NCBI RefSeq assembly: GCF_008704425.1
Contig: NZ_CP023696.1
Span: 5,620,501 to 5,684,500 of the forward strand
DNA from: Streptomyces fradiae ATCC 10745 = DSM 40063
GTDB taxonomy: Bacteria > Actinomycetota > Actinomycetes > Streptomycetales > Streptomycetaceae
Direction of reading: 5' to 3'
DNA length: 64,000 nucleotides
The position numbers and the translations under genes are program-made. The notes under the pieces were generated by a model. That model made no database searches, was not told where the DNA came from, and worked only from the letters and a program-made list of their open reading frames with translations. Positions 1 to 8,885 of the stretch are shown piece by piece (position 1 is the first letter of the stretch; each line of letters starts with the position of its first letter).

Positions 1-1454
1 AGCTGTTCGTCACCGACCGGGCGGGTGCGGGCGGCACGGGCGACGACGTGCGCGCCGCGAACGCCGCGTCGCTGTACCGCTGGGCGGTGCGGCCCCTGCT
101 CGACGACCCGTCCCTGGCGGGGCGCCTGGCGGAGCTGCTGCCGCGCCTGCTCACGGGGCCGTACCGGGCGGCGCGGGCGGCGGTCGACCAGATCACCCGC
201 GCCCCGTCGCCCGGCCTGCCGGAACCCGCCTGGCAGGCCCTCTTCCGCGCGGCCACCCGCGTCCCACCGCCCGCGGCGCCCTCCGACCTCCCCGCGCCTG
301 CCGGCGCGCCCCCGGCGCCCGCCGAGCCACCGAAGACGGCCCCGCCGCCGCACGCCCCGCCGGACCGGCACCTTCCGGACCGGTGGGGCCCCGAGCCTCC
401 CGGTCCCGAGGCGCCCGCCACCGGGGCCTCGCGGGACGTCCGCGTGCCCGGCGGCGGCCCCCCGTCCGGCGGCACCCCCCAGGCCACGGGCGCCCACCGT
501 CCACGGGACGGGGGCGACCCGTCGGGTCCCGCGCCCGCCGTGGCACCGGACCGTCCGCTGCCCCCGGCCCGCCGGGAGGACCCCCCGGGACGCGGGCCGG
601 AGCCGTACGACTGGAGCAAGTCCTGGTACGACGAGGGCCCGGCCCCGCACCAGGGCGCCCCGCACCAGGGGGCACCGGGCGGCCACCGCCCCGGCGGCGC
701 CGAACCCGGACCCGAGCGGCCGGCCTCCCGCCGCGACCGCCCGGGTGAGCCGCCCCCCGCCGGGCAGGACCTCCTCCACCACGCCGCGCCGCCGGAGCGA
801 CGGCCCGCGGTGGGCACCCCGCCCGCCCCGCGCCCGGCCGTCCCGGCGCAGCGCCGCCCCGAGAACCCCCACCCGCAGAGCGGCGCCCACCCCACCACCC
901 CTGACCCGACAGCCGAGGCGCCCGCCGAGTCCCGGCCGGCGCAGGCCCCGCCGGCCGGCACCCCGGACACGCCACGAGTCGCAGACGAGTACGCGGGCCC
1001 CGGTGAACACACGGGTGCCGGCGAGCACATGACCACCCACGACCCCATGACCACCCACGACCCCACGACCACCCACGACCCCACGACCACCCACGACCCC
1101 ACGAGCACGGACGGCGGACCCGACCCCGGCGAGCGGCCGGACGCGCACCCCACCGCAGCGCCCCACACCACCGCGGCCCAGCCCGCGACGCCGGCCCCCC
1201 GCCCACCGGCCCCGGCCCCCAGCCCACAGACCCCAGCCTCCCGCCCACCGACCCAAGCCCCCCGCACACCGACCGCGGGCCAGCCCGCGACCGCGGACGA
1301 ACCCCCCGGCGGAGGGGCCGCGGGCCAAGGCGCGAGCGCCGATCAGCAGGACGGTGCGGACAAGCGGCCGTTCGTCGTCGTGGGCGCGGGGGCGGGGCTG
1401 ATCCTCGTCCTGCTCAGCGTCCTGCTCGCGGTGTCCGTGCGGTCCTGCACGTGA
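1..1454 (+). CDS. C-terminal part of an unknown Pro-rich, tail-anchored protein (5' end outside window)
   Basis: The reading frame is open to the left edge (first full codon at base 3), so this is a partial gene of at least 483 residues. I do not recognise the family. After about 75 residues of ordinary composition (SLYRWAVRPLLDD, LLPRLLTGPYRAARAAV) comes a roughly 340-residue low-complexity region rich in Pro, Ala, Gly and Thr, including a tandem THDPTT-type hexapeptide repeat. The end is a single hydrophobic helix (VVVGAGAGLILVLLSVLLAV) followed by a short RSCT tail. That suggests a cytoplasmic domain tethered to the membrane by a C-terminal anchor. Function unknown. Confidence 0.7.
   Translation, partial: LFVTDRAGAGGTGDDVRAANAASLYRWAVRPLLDDPSLAGRLAELLPRLLTGPYRAARAAVDQITRAPSPGLPEPAWQALFRAATRVPPPAAPSDLPAPAGAPPAPAEPPKTAPPPHAPPDRHLPDRWGPEPPGPEAPATGASRDVRVPGGGPPSGGTPQATGAHRPRDGGDPSGPAPAVAPDRPLPPARREDPPGRGPEPYDWSKSWYDEGPAPHQGAPHQGAPGGHRPGGAEPGPERPASRRDRPGEPPPAGQDLLHHAAPPERRPAVGTPPAPRPAVPAQRRPENPHPQSGAHPTTPDPTAEAPAESRPAQAPPAGTPDTPRVADEYAGPGEHTGAGEHMTTHDPMTTHDPTTTHDPTTTHDPTSTDGGPDPGERPDAHPTAAPHTTAAQPATPAPRPPAPAPSPQTPASRPPTQAPRTPTAGQPATADEPPGGGAAGQGASADQQDGADKRPFVVVGAGAGLILVLLSVLLAVSVRSCT
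1029..1103 (+). repeat. 18-bp tandem repeat encoding (M/T)TTHDP
   Basis: Four near-identical 18-bp units (1029-1046, 1047-1064, 1065-1082, 1083-1100) plus a partial fifth lie in frame inside the Pro-rich linker of the first gene and add the hexapeptide TTHDP(T/M). The unit length keeps the frame, so copy number could vary without breaking the protein. Confidence 0.85.
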
Positions 1455-1497
1455 CGGTGACGGTGCGTCGGGCGCCCGGCTCGGTCAGGATGGGGGC

Positions 1498-2730
1498 ATG
1501 GGATTCCACGTCGATTCCGAGACCGGGCGCCTGCGGCGCGTCATCCTGCACCGCCCGGATCTGGAGCTGAAGCGCCTCACCCCCAGCAACAAGGACGCCC
1601 TCCTCTTCGATGACGTGCTGTGGGTGCGCAGGGCGCGCCAGGAGCACGACGGTTTCGCCGACGTCCTGGCGGACCGCGGGGTGGAGGTCCACCTCTTCGG
1701 CGACCTCCTCCGCGAGACCCTCGAACTGCCCGCGGCCCGCAAGCTGGTCCTGGACCGGGTGTTCGACGACCGGGAGTACGGCCCCCTCGCCACCGACCAC
1801 CTGCACGCCGCGTTCGACGCGATGGACACGCCGCAGCTCGTCCAGGCCCTCGTCGGCGGTGTCACCAAGCGGGAGTACCTCGCGGGCCACGCCGAGCCGA
1901 CGTCCGTCCGGTTCCACGTCATGGACCTGGACGACTTCCTCCTCCCGCCCCTCCCCAACCACCTCTTCACCCGCGACACGTCCACCTGGATCTACGACGG
2001 CGTGTCCATCAACCCGATGCGCTGGCCGGCCCGCCGGCGCGAGACGGTCCACTTCGAGGCGATCTACCGGCACCACCCGCTGTTCACCGGCCCCGAGGCG
2101 GGATCGTTCCACCACTGGTCGGAGGGGCAGGACGACTACCCGTCCACCATCGAGGGCGGCGACGTGCTGGTCCTCGGGAACGGCGCCGTCCTCATCGGCA
2201 TGAGCGAGCGCACCACACCGCAGGCGGTCGAGAAACTGGCGCGCGGCCTGTTCGCCGCCGGTTCGGCGCGCACGATCGTCGCGCTGGACATGCCGAAGCG
2301 CAGAGCGTTCATGCACCTGGACACGGTGATGACGATGGTCGCGCCGGACACGTTCACCCAGTACGCGGGCCTCGGCATGCTCCGGTCGTACACGATCGAG
2401 CCGGGGGAGGAGGGCCAGGCCCTGAAGGTCACCGACCATCCGCCGGAGCACATGCACGACGCGATAGCGCAGGCGGTCGGGCTGCCGTCGATCCGGGTCC
2501 TCACGGCGACGCAGGACGTGCACGCGGCGGAGCGGGAGCAGTGGGACGACGGCTGCAACGTCCTCGCCGTGGAGCCGGGCGTCGTCATCGCGTACGAGCG
2601 GAACGTCACGACCAACACCCATCTGCGGCGGGAGGGGATCGAGGTGATCGAGATCCCCGGCAGTGAGCTGGGCCGGGGCCGGGGCGGCCCGCGCTGCATG
2701 AGCTGCCCCATCGAACGCGACCCCGCCTGA
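1498..2730 (+). CDS. arcA: Arginine deiminase
   Basis: Cytoplasmic enzyme that hydrolyses L-arginine to citrulline and ammonia, the first step of the arginine deiminase route. The 410-residue length is normal. Family motifs are clear: FTRDTSTWIYDGV near residue 160, HHWSEGQDDYPSTIEGGDV near 205-223, HLDTVMTMV near 270-280, and the C-terminal RCMSCPIERD, where Cys400 is the expected nucleophile. The ATG at 1498 begins the conserved MGFHVDSE start. The next gene is ornithine carbamoyltransferase, the second enzyme of the route. No carbamate kinase follows, so the ATP-yielding third step is not encoded beside it. Confidence 0.96.
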   Translation: MGFHVDSETGRLRRVILHRPDLELKRLTPSNKDALLFDDVLWVRRARQEHDGFADVLADRGVEVHLFGDLLRETLELPAARKLVLDRVFDDREYGPLATDHLHAAFDAMDTPQLVQALVGGVTKREYLAGHAEPTSVRFHVMDLDDFLLPPLPNHLFTRDTSTWIYDGVSINPMRWPARRRETVHFEAIYRHHPLFTGPEAGSFHHWSEGQDDYPSTIEGGDVLVLGNGAVLIGMSERTTPQAVEKLARGLFAAGSARTIVALDMPKRRAFMHLDTVMTMVAPDTFTQYAGLGMLRSYTIEPGEEGQALKVTDHPPEHMHDAIAQAVGLPSIRVLTATQDVHAAEREQWDDGCNVLAVEPGVVIAYERNVTTNTHLRREGIEVIEIPGSELGRGRGGPRCMSCPIERDPA

Positions 2731-2770
2731 CGCCCCCGCACCACGCCGCGCCACCACGCACGCCCGCACC

Positions 2771-2821
2771 ACCACGCACACCGCGCCACCACGCACACCG
2801 CGCCACCACGCACACCGCGCC
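2771..2821. repeat. 17-bp tandem repeat, three perfect copies
   Basis: Three perfect copies of ACCACGCACACCGCGCC lie end to end (2771, 2788, 2805), with degenerate units just upstream, between arcA and the carbamoyltransferase gene. The unit is not a multiple of 3 and lies outside coding sequence. No function is evident. Confidence 0.9.
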
Positions 2822-2882
2822 ACCCAGTACGAACCGACACCACGGCCGGCCCCCCTCGGGTGGGGCCGCCCCCACCCCCTCT

Positions 2883-2894
2883 GTATAAGAATAC
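2883..2894. promoter_or_regulatory. AT-rich inverted repeat upstream of argF (candidate operator/promoter)
   Basis: GTATAAGAATAC is an inverted repeat (GTAT/ATAC) in an unusually AT-rich patch (about 2881-2915) in otherwise extreme-GC DNA, about 90 bp before the argF start. This is where a promoter and an arginine-responsive operator would be expected. Assignment to ArgR is inference only. Confidence 0.35.
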
Positions 2895-2979
2895 TGGTCA
2901 TCGTATAGACTTCCAGCTCATCCGTCCCGCCCGCCCCGATCAGCGCACGCACGCCTGCCCGCACATCCCAGGAGCTCCC

Positions 2980-3981
2980 ATGGTCCCCGACCTCACCGGC
3001 CGCCACTTCCTCAAGGAGCTGGACCACACCGCCGAGGAGCTGCGCGGCCTCGTGGACCTGGCGGCCCGCCTCAAGGCGGCCAAGAAGGCGGGCACCGAGG
3101 TCCAGGCGCTGCGCGGCAGGAACATCGCGCTGATCTTCGAGAAGACCTCCACCCGCACCCGCTGCGCCTTCGAGGTCGCCGCCGCCGACCAGGGCGCCGC
3201 CACCACGTACCTCGACCCGTCGGGTTCGCAGATGGGCCACAAGGAGTCGGTCAGGGACACGGCCCGCGTGCTGGGCCGGATGTTCGACGCCGTCCAGTAC
3301 CGGGGCGACAGCCAGGCCACGGTCGAGGAGCTGGCCCGGTACGCGGGGGTCCCGGTCTACAACGGGCTCACGGACGACTGGCACCCCACGCAGATGCTCG
3401 CCGACGTGCTGACGGTGACCGAGCACACCGGGAAGCCGCTCGACCGGGTCGCGTTCGCGTACCTCGGGGACGCCCGGTACAACATGGGCAACTCCTACCT
3501 CGTCACCGGCGCCCTCCTCGGGATGGACCTGCGCATCGCCGCCCCGCGCGCGTACTGGCCGGCCGAGGAGGTCGTGGCCCGCGCCCGCGAGGTGGCGAAG
3601 GAGAGCGGCGCCCGGATCACGCTCACCGAGGACGTGGCGGAGGGCGTCGCGGGCGCGGACTTCGTCGCGACGGACGTGTGGGTGTCGATGGGGGAGCCCA
3701 AGGAGGTGTGGGACGAGCGGATCGCGGCACTGCGCCCGTACGCGGTGACGATGGACGTCCTGCGCGCCACCGGCAACCCGGCGGTGAAGTTCCTGCACTG
3801 CCTGCCGGCCTTCCACGACCTCGGCACGGCGGTGGCACGGGAGATCCACGAGCGGCACGGTCTGACCGAACTGGAGGTCACGGACGAGGTGTTCGAGTCG
3901 CCGCACTCGGTCGTGTTCGACCAGGCGGAGAACCGCCTCCACACCATCAAGGCGCTCATGGTCGCCACCCTCGCGCGCTGA
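2980..3981 (+). CDS. argF: Ornithine carbamoyltransferase
   Basis: Interconverts ornithine plus carbamoyl phosphate with citrulline. Beside arginine deiminase it is probably catabolic (arcB role), although the sequence alone cannot exclude arginine biosynthesis. The 333 residues match the family. Carbamoyl-phosphate motif STRTR is at residues 57-61; DDWHPTQ, VWVSMGE and the catalytic HCLPAFHD follow. The frame is open further upstream, but ATG 2980 is chosen because AGGAG lies 5 nt before it and MVPDLTGRHFLKELD is the usual N-terminus. A roughly 250-bp non-coding stretch separates it from arcA, so it may have its own promoter. Confidence 0.95.
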   Translation: MVPDLTGRHFLKELDHTAEELRGLVDLAARLKAAKKAGTEVQALRGRNIALIFEKTSTRTRCAFEVAAADQGAATTYLDPSGSQMGHKESVRDTARVLGRMFDAVQYRGDSQATVEELARYAGVPVYNGLTDDWHPTQMLADVLTVTEHTGKPLDRVAFAYLGDARYNMGNSYLVTGALLGMDLRIAAPRAYWPAEEVVARAREVAKESGARITLTEDVAEGVAGADFVATDVWVSMGEPKEVWDERIAALRPYAVTMDVLRATGNPAVKFLHCLPAFHDLGTAVAREIHERHGLTELEVTDEVFESPHSVVFDQAENRLHTIKALMVATLAR

Positions 3982-4283
3982 CCGCCCCACGGACGGGACC
4001 CCGCCCCCACGGACGGGGCCCCGCCCCTCCGGACGGCGGACACGCCCCTCCGGACGGTCCTGCGCCACCCCGCGGACGGGCCCGCCGGGCGGGCCTCCCG
4101 GCCGGCTCGCCCCGGCCGGCGGGTTGCGGTCCGCACCGGCCGCGACCGCACCCGACCACGGGCCGCGCCGGTCCGCCCGGGCCACCGACCCCTCCGCTCC
4201 GCGGACCCGGACGGTCCCCTCCCGGCGCGTTCCCTACGCTGAGGTGCCCGCGATGTGAACCGAAGCACCACCGGAGGTAGGCC

Positions 4284-4955
4284 ATGGGTGGCCATCTGAA
4301 GCAGTCCCACCTGATCACCGCGCAGGAGCGCCTGCGCGACCAGGTCGCCCACGCCCTGCGCGCCGCCCTGATCTCCGGCGAGCTCCAGCCCGGCCGGGTC
4401 TACTCGGCCCCGGCACTCGCGGCGGACTTCGGCGTCTCCGCCACCCCGGTGCGGGAGGCGATGCTGGACCTGGCCCGCGAGGGCCTCGTCGAACCCGTGC
4501 GGAACAAGGGCTTCCGGGTGACCGAGGTCAGCGAGCGGGACCTCGACCAGTACGCGGAGCTGCGCGCCCTGATCGAGGTGCCCACGGTGGGCGCGGTCAC
4601 CCGCTCGGCGACCCGCGAGCAGCTGGAGGGGCTGCGCCCGGTCGCCGAGGAGATCGTGGCGTGCGCCGGCGCGCACGACCTGATCGGCTACCTCGACGCG
4701 GACCGCCGCTTCCACCTGGCGCTGCTCGCGCTGCACGGCAACGACCGTCTGGTGGAGACCGTCGGGGAGCTGCGCAAGCGGTCCCGGCTGTACGGCCTGA
4801 CGGCGCTCGACGAGCGGGGCCTGCTCGTCGCCTCCGCCCGCGAGCACCTGGAGCTGCTCGACCTGATGACCGCGGGCGACGCGGCGGCGGCCGAGGCGTG
4901 CATGGCCCGCCACCTCGGTCACGTACGGGACCTCTGGGCCGACGAGGACCACTGA
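4284..4955 (+). CDS. GntR-family (FadR/FCD subfamily) transcriptional regulator
   Basis: A 223-residue DNA-binding regulator. The N-terminal winged helix-turn-helix (about 10-75) contains the GntR signature SATPVREAMLDLAREGLV. Residues about 80-215 form an all-helical FCD-type ligand domain with likely metal or ligand positions in DADRRFHLALLALHGN and ARHLGHV. GGAGG lies 6 nt before ATG 4284. The ligand is unknown. It sits downstream of and in the same direction as arcA-argF, which makes arginine catabolism a possible but unproven target. Confidence 0.9.
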   Translation: MGGHLKQSHLITAQERLRDQVAHALRAALISGELQPGRVYSAPALAADFGVSATPVREAMLDLAREGLVEPVRNKGFRVTEVSERDLDQYAELRALIEVPTVGAVTRSATREQLEGLRPVAEEIVACAGAHDLIGYLDADRRFHLALLALHGNDRLVETVGELRKRSRLYGLTALDERGLLVASAREHLELLDLMTAGDAAAAEACMARHLGHVRDLWADEDH

Positions 4956-5098
4956 CGAGCACGTCCCCATCCGCCCCTCACCCCCGCCGCATCCACCCCA
5001 CTCCACCGCGTCCACCCCACCCCGCCCCGCCGAGCGACGGCCCCCGAGCGGTGGAAATCCCCTACCGCGCCCGGCGCGCGGGGGCGCAGACTCGTGCC

Positions 5099-5701
5099 AT
5101 GGCGGACATGCGGACCTTCCACGAGGCGATCGACGGGTGGGCGGCAGGCGGCCCAGGCGGCCCCGCGCGCGAACTGGCCGCGCGGCTGGGCGTCCGCGCG
5201 GCGGTCCTGCTGGAAGGGCGGAGCGACGTCGCGGCCCTCGACGCGCTCGCCGCGGCTCGCGGACGCGACCTGGCGGCCGAGGGGATCTGCGCCGTGTCGA
5301 TGGGCGGCGCGACGAACGTGGGCCACTACACCCGCGTGCTCGGACCGGAGGGCCTGGGGTTGCGCCTGACCGGACTGTGCGACGAGAGGGAGCGCCCCCA
5401 CTACGCCCGGTGCCTGGACGAGCGGGACCTCTTCGTCTGCGTGGCGGACCTGGAGGACGAACTGATCCGCGCCCTGGGAGTGCCACGAGTACGGGAACTG
5501 GCCGAGCGGGAGGGCGAGTCGCGCGCCCTGCGCACCTTCCTGAACCAGCCGGCCCAGCAGGACCGGACCCCGCGGCAGCAACTGCGCCGCTTCATCGGCA
5601 CCCGATCGGGCCGCAAGATCCGCTATGGGCGCGTCCTGGTCGAGGCGCTGCCCCCGGCCGAGACCCCCGCCCCCCTGGCCGCCCTCCTCGCCGCTCTCTG
5701 A
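5099..5701 (+). CDS. Small TOPRIM/OLD-like nucleotidyltransferase-hydrolase domain protein
   Basis: A 200-residue protein consisting almost only of a TOPRIM fold of the OLD-nuclease type: VLLEGRSDVAALDAL (conserved Glu of strand 1), then GLCDERE and VADLEDELIRALG supplying the acidic metal ligands. No ATPase domain is fused or adjacent, unlike full-length OLD proteins. A TOPRIM of this kind would bind Mg2+ and act on phosphodiester bonds; its substrate is unknown. Start ATG 5099 is the first Met after an apparently non-coding stretch; longer frames upstream have no coding character. Confidence 0.75.
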   Translation: MADMRTFHEAIDGWAAGGPGGPARELAARLGVRAAVLLEGRSDVAALDALAAARGRDLAAEGICAVSMGGATNVGHYTRVLGPEGLGLRLTGLCDERERPHYARCLDERDLFVCVADLEDELIRALGVPRVRELAEREGESRALRTFLNQPAQQDRTPRQQLRRFIGTRSGRKIRYGRVLVEALPPAETPAPLAALLAAL

Positions 5702-5920
5702 CGCCCGTCACCGCACCCCCCCGGGACCCCGCCCCGCCGGGCCTCCCTCTCCGCACCGCACCGCCCCGACCCCGACGCCCGTCCGCCACCACCCCACCCC
5801 ACCCCGACCCGCCACCTCCCACCCTGACCCGCCCCGGCCCCGGGCCCCGCCCGTGGCCCCCGCCTCCCCCCGACGACGGCGAGGAGGGGCCCGCCACGCG
5901 AGCCCCCATAGGGTTGGCCC

Positions 5921-7087
5921 ATGCCTGCTTCGCTGAGCCCCACGAAAACCGCCGCCGCGCTGCGCACCTCGGCACGCGTCTGCGTCGAACTGCTCCTCGT
6001 CCTCGTGACGGTCTCGGCGGCCCTGTGGCTGCTGGGGCGGATGTGGTCGGTCGTCTGGCCCCTCATAGTGGGCCTGTTCCTCACCACGCTGACCTGGCCC
6101 CTGGCCGGCTTCCTGCGCCGGCGCGGATGGCCGCCCGCGCTGGCCGCGTCGGTCGTCACCGTGGCGTTCCTCCTCGCGGCGACGGGCATCGTCGCGCTGA
6201 TCGCCGTTCCGGTCTCGTCGCAGTCGGGCGAGCTGGCCGAAGGCGCGGTGGAAGGCATCCAGCGGGTACGCGAGTGGGCCGCCGGGCCGCCGCTGAACAT
6301 CGGCGACGACCAGATCACGAGCGCCTTCGACACGGCGGTCGCCCAGCTCCAGGACGGCATCGGCAGCATGCTCACGGCGGTGGTCACGGGCGTGAGCACC
6401 GTCGTCAACGGCGTCGTGACCGCCTTCCTGGCGCTGTTCCTGATGTTCTTCTTCCTCAAGGACGGCCCCCGGTTCCTGCCGTGGCTGTCCCGCCAGCTCC
6501 CCGGCCGGCTGGCCACGGACGTCCCGGTGGTGGCCGCGCGCAGCTGGGAGACCCTCGGCGCGTTCGTGCGCTCCCAGGCGTTCGTCGGACTGATCGACGC
6601 CGTCCTCATCGGCGTCGGCCTGTGGATCCTCGACGTGCCGCTGGTGCTGCCGCTCGCCGTGCTGACCTTCGTGTCGGCGTTCGTACCGATCGTCGGCGCC
6701 CTCTTCGCCGGCCTGGTGGCGGTGCTGATCGCCCTGGTCTCCAACGGCCTGACGGACGCGCTGATCGTGCTGGCGATCATCGTCGGGGTCCAGCAGCTGG
6801 AGGGCAACGTGTTCCAGCCCATGATCCAGAGCCGGGGGCTCGGCCTCCACGCCGCGGTGGTCCTCCTGGCGGTCACCCTGGGCGGCAGCCTGGCCGGCAT
6901 CGTCGGCAGCCTCCTCGCGGTACCGGCGGCGGCGCTGATCGCGGTGGTCTGGAACTACCTGCGCGACCAGCTCACCGACCCCCCGGCCGCCACCCCGCCC
7001 CCCGCCGAACCGCACCCCCACGCCCCGACCCCACCCCACGCGGCGGCCACCGACGAGCCCCTCCCCACCACCGCGACGGCCCCCTGA
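5921..7087 (+). CDS. AI-2E family (TqsA/YdiK-like) membrane transporter
   Basis: A 388-residue polytopic membrane protein with about 8 hydrophobic helices, a soluble loop near residues 105-145 and the family signature in its second half (FVPIVGALFAGL, QQLEGNVFQPMIQSRGLGLHAAVVLLAVTLGG). The family includes the E. coli exporter TqsA, but most members have no proven substrate, and AI-2 transport is not to be assumed here. The C-terminal ~35 residues are Pro-rich and probably disordered. Confidence 0.9.
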   Translation: MPASLSPTKTAAALRTSARVCVELLLVLVTVSAALWLLGRMWSVVWPLIVGLFLTTLTWPLAGFLRRRGWPPALAASVVTVAFLLAATGIVALIAVPVSSQSGELAEGAVEGIQRVREWAAGPPLNIGDDQITSAFDTAVAQLQDGIGSMLTAVVTGVSTVVNGVVTAFLALFLMFFFLKDGPRFLPWLSRQLPGRLATDVPVVAARSWETLGAFVRSQAFVGLIDAVLIGVGLWILDVPLVLPLAVLTFVSAFVPIVGALFAGLVAVLIALVSNGLTDALIVLAIIVGVQQLEGNVFQPMIQSRGLGLHAAVVLLAVTLGGSLAGIVGSLLAVPAAALIAVVWNYLRDQLTDPPAATPPPAEPHPHAPTPPHAAATDEPLPTTATAP

Positions 7088-7113
7088 CCCGACGGGAGCG
7101 GGAACCCGCCCCG

Positions 7114-7224
7114 CCCCGAGCGCGACCCCGCCTCGCCCCGAGCGCGACCCCGCCTCGCCCCGAGCGCGACCCCGCCTCGCCCCGAGTACGACCCCGCCCC
7201 GAGTACGACCCCGCCCCGAGTGCG
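7114..7224. repeat. 22-bp / 19-bp tandem repeats after the AI-2E gene
   Basis: Three 22-bp units starting CCCCGAGCGCGACC (7114, 7136, 7158) are followed by shortened 19-bp variants (CCCCGAGTACGACCCCGCC). They fill the intergenic space between two converging genes. No coding or hairpin role is evident. Confidence 0.8.
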
Positions 7225-7304
7225 CCCCCCGACCTGACCCGCTCCGCCCCGACTGCGCCGCGTGGCCGCGACCGGACCCCCGTCCCGGTCGCCGGGCCCG
7301 GTGG

Positions 7305-8663
7305 TCAGCAGCCTCCGGAGGAGGCGGGAGCCCCGGCGCCGATGGTGAGGGTGGCGGGGGCGGCGCAGCAGCCGCCGCCGTCGGCCGGGGTCGCCTCGGG
7401 CGCGTCGAAGAGACCGGCGCCGCCGCAGACGCCCGTCTCGGGCAGCGTCAGTTCGACGCGCTCGGCGGCTTCCCGGTCGCCGGCGAGGGCGGCGGCGACG
7501 GAGCGGACCTGCTCGTAGCCGGTCATCGCCAGGAAGGTCGGGGCGCGTCCGTAGGACTTCATGCCGACGAGGTAGACGTCCTTCTCCGGGTGGGACAGCT
7601 CCTTGACTCCGTGCGGGTAGACGGTGCCGCAGGAGTGCTGGTTGGGGTCGATGAGCGGGGCCAGGGCGACGGGGGCCCGGAGGCGTTCGTCGAGGCCGAG
7701 GCGGAGCTCGTCGAGGAAGGACAGGTCCGGGCGCAGGCCGGTCAGGACGATGACCTCGTCGACCGGGTCGAGGCGCCGGCCGTCCTCGCCGACGAGGACG
7801 AGCCGCTCGCCGTCGCGCTCGACCGCGGCCGTGCGGAAGCCGGTGACCGCGTCCGCGTGGCCGTCGTCCACGGCGGCCTTGGCGGCGAGGCCGAGGGCGC
7901 CGCGCGCGGGGAGCTGGTCGGCGGCGCCGCCGCCGAAGGTGGAGCCGGAGATGCCCCGGCGCAGGATCCAGACGGCACGGGTCCCGGCGCCGTCGTCGGA
8001 CTCGGAGAGGTCGGCGAGCGCGGCGAGGGCGGTGAAGGCGGAGGCGCCGGAGCCGACGACGGCGGTGCGCTTCCCGGCGTAACGGGCCCGCACGGCCGGG
8101 TCCTTGAGGTCGGGGACGCGGTAGGAGACGCGGGCGGAGGCGGCCTTCTCGCCGAGGGCCGGGAGGCCGTCGCCGCCCATCGGGCTCGGGGTGGCCCAGG
8201 TGCCGGAGGCGTCGAGGACCGCGCGGGCCAGGATCCGCTCCTCGGAGCCGTCGGCCGTCTCGATCAGGACGGTGAAGGGCTGGGACTCCCGGTCGGCGTC
8301 GACCACCCGGTCGCGGCCCGCGCGGGAGACACCGGTCACGGTGGCGCCGTAGCGGACCTTGTCGCCGAGGACGTCGGCGAGCGGCTGCAGGTACCGCTCG
8401 GCCCAGTCCGCGCCGGACGGGTAGGTCGCCCCGTCCGGCCTCACCCAGCCGGTGGGCGCCAGGAGCTTTTCGGCCGCCGGGTCCACGACCTCCGACCAGG
8501 TGGAGAACAGCCGCACGTGGCCCCACTCGCGGACCGCGCTGCCGGCGGCGGCCCCCGCCTCCAGGACGAGGGGGTCCAGGCCCCGGCCGACGAGGTGCGC
8601 GGCGGCGGCGAGACCGGTCGGACCGGCCCCGATGACGACGACGGGAAGCTGCTGCTCGGACAT
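7305..8663 (-). CDS. FAD/NAD(P)-dependent flavoprotein with Cys-rich C-terminus, arsenic-island associated
   Basis: A 452-residue two-dinucleotide-fold flavoprotein. FAD motif VIGAGPTGLAAA is at residues ~9-20, a second motif (AVVGSGASAFTALAALA) lies mid-protein, and LTGLRPDLSFL resembles the closing FAD motif of monooxygenases. The last 40 residues carry Cys413, the pair Cys432-Cys433 and terminal Cys452 in Gly/Ala-rich sequence, which could bind trivalent arsenic. ATG 8663 has GAGGAG about 9 nt upstream; longer frames lack a ribosome site. It lies beside arsN1 and the ars operon. A role in arsenical oxidation or reduction is inferred from context, not from residues. Confidence 0.85.
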   Translation of the reverse strand: MSEQQLPVVVIGAGPTGLAAAAHLVGRGLDPLVLEAGAAAGSAVREWGHVRLFSTWSEVVDPAAEKLLAPTGWVRPDGATYPSGADWAERYLQPLADVLGDKVRYGATVTGVSRAGRDRVVDADRESQPFTVLIETADGSEERILARAVLDASGTWATPSPMGGDGLPALGEKAASARVSYRVPDLKDPAVRARYAGKRTAVVGSGASAFTALAALADLSESDDGAGTRAVWILRRGISGSTFGGGAADQLPARGALGLAAKAAVDDGHADAVTGFRTAAVERDGERLVLVGEDGRRLDPVDEVIVLTGLRPDLSFLDELRLGLDERLRAPVALAPLIDPNQHSCGTVYPHGVKELSHPEKDVYLVGMKSYGRAPTFLAMTGYEQVRSVAAALAGDREAAERVELTLPETGVCGGAGLFDAPEATPADGGGCCAAPATLTIGAGAPASSGGC

Positions 8664-8718
8664 GGCGGGCGATCTCCTCAGGAGGGGCCGGACGGTACGG
8701 TTCACGCCGGGTACTGTT

Positions 8719-8732
8719 TCGACTTTCGTCGA
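8719..8732. promoter_or_regulatory. Inverted repeat between the flavoprotein gene and arsN1 (candidate ArsR-type operator)
   Basis: TCGAC-TTTC-GTCGA is a perfect 5-bp inverted repeat in the 222-bp divergent promoter region. A second ATCGA-containing stretch (about 8763-8800) is also AT-rich. Both divergent genes have presumed arsenic roles, so an ArsR-family protein is the natural candidate. No binding evidence is available. Confidence 0.35.
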
Positions 8733-8885
8733 TATCCTGCGATGGCTGGAGCCTGCCACTTGCATCGACACCTGTCAACATAGACGTACATCGAATCACG
8801 AGGCCGGGGTCGGGCATGCCCTCCCGCGCCGCCCGTCGGCCACCTCGGCCGACGGTTCTTCCACGTACGCGATCCTGGGACGACC

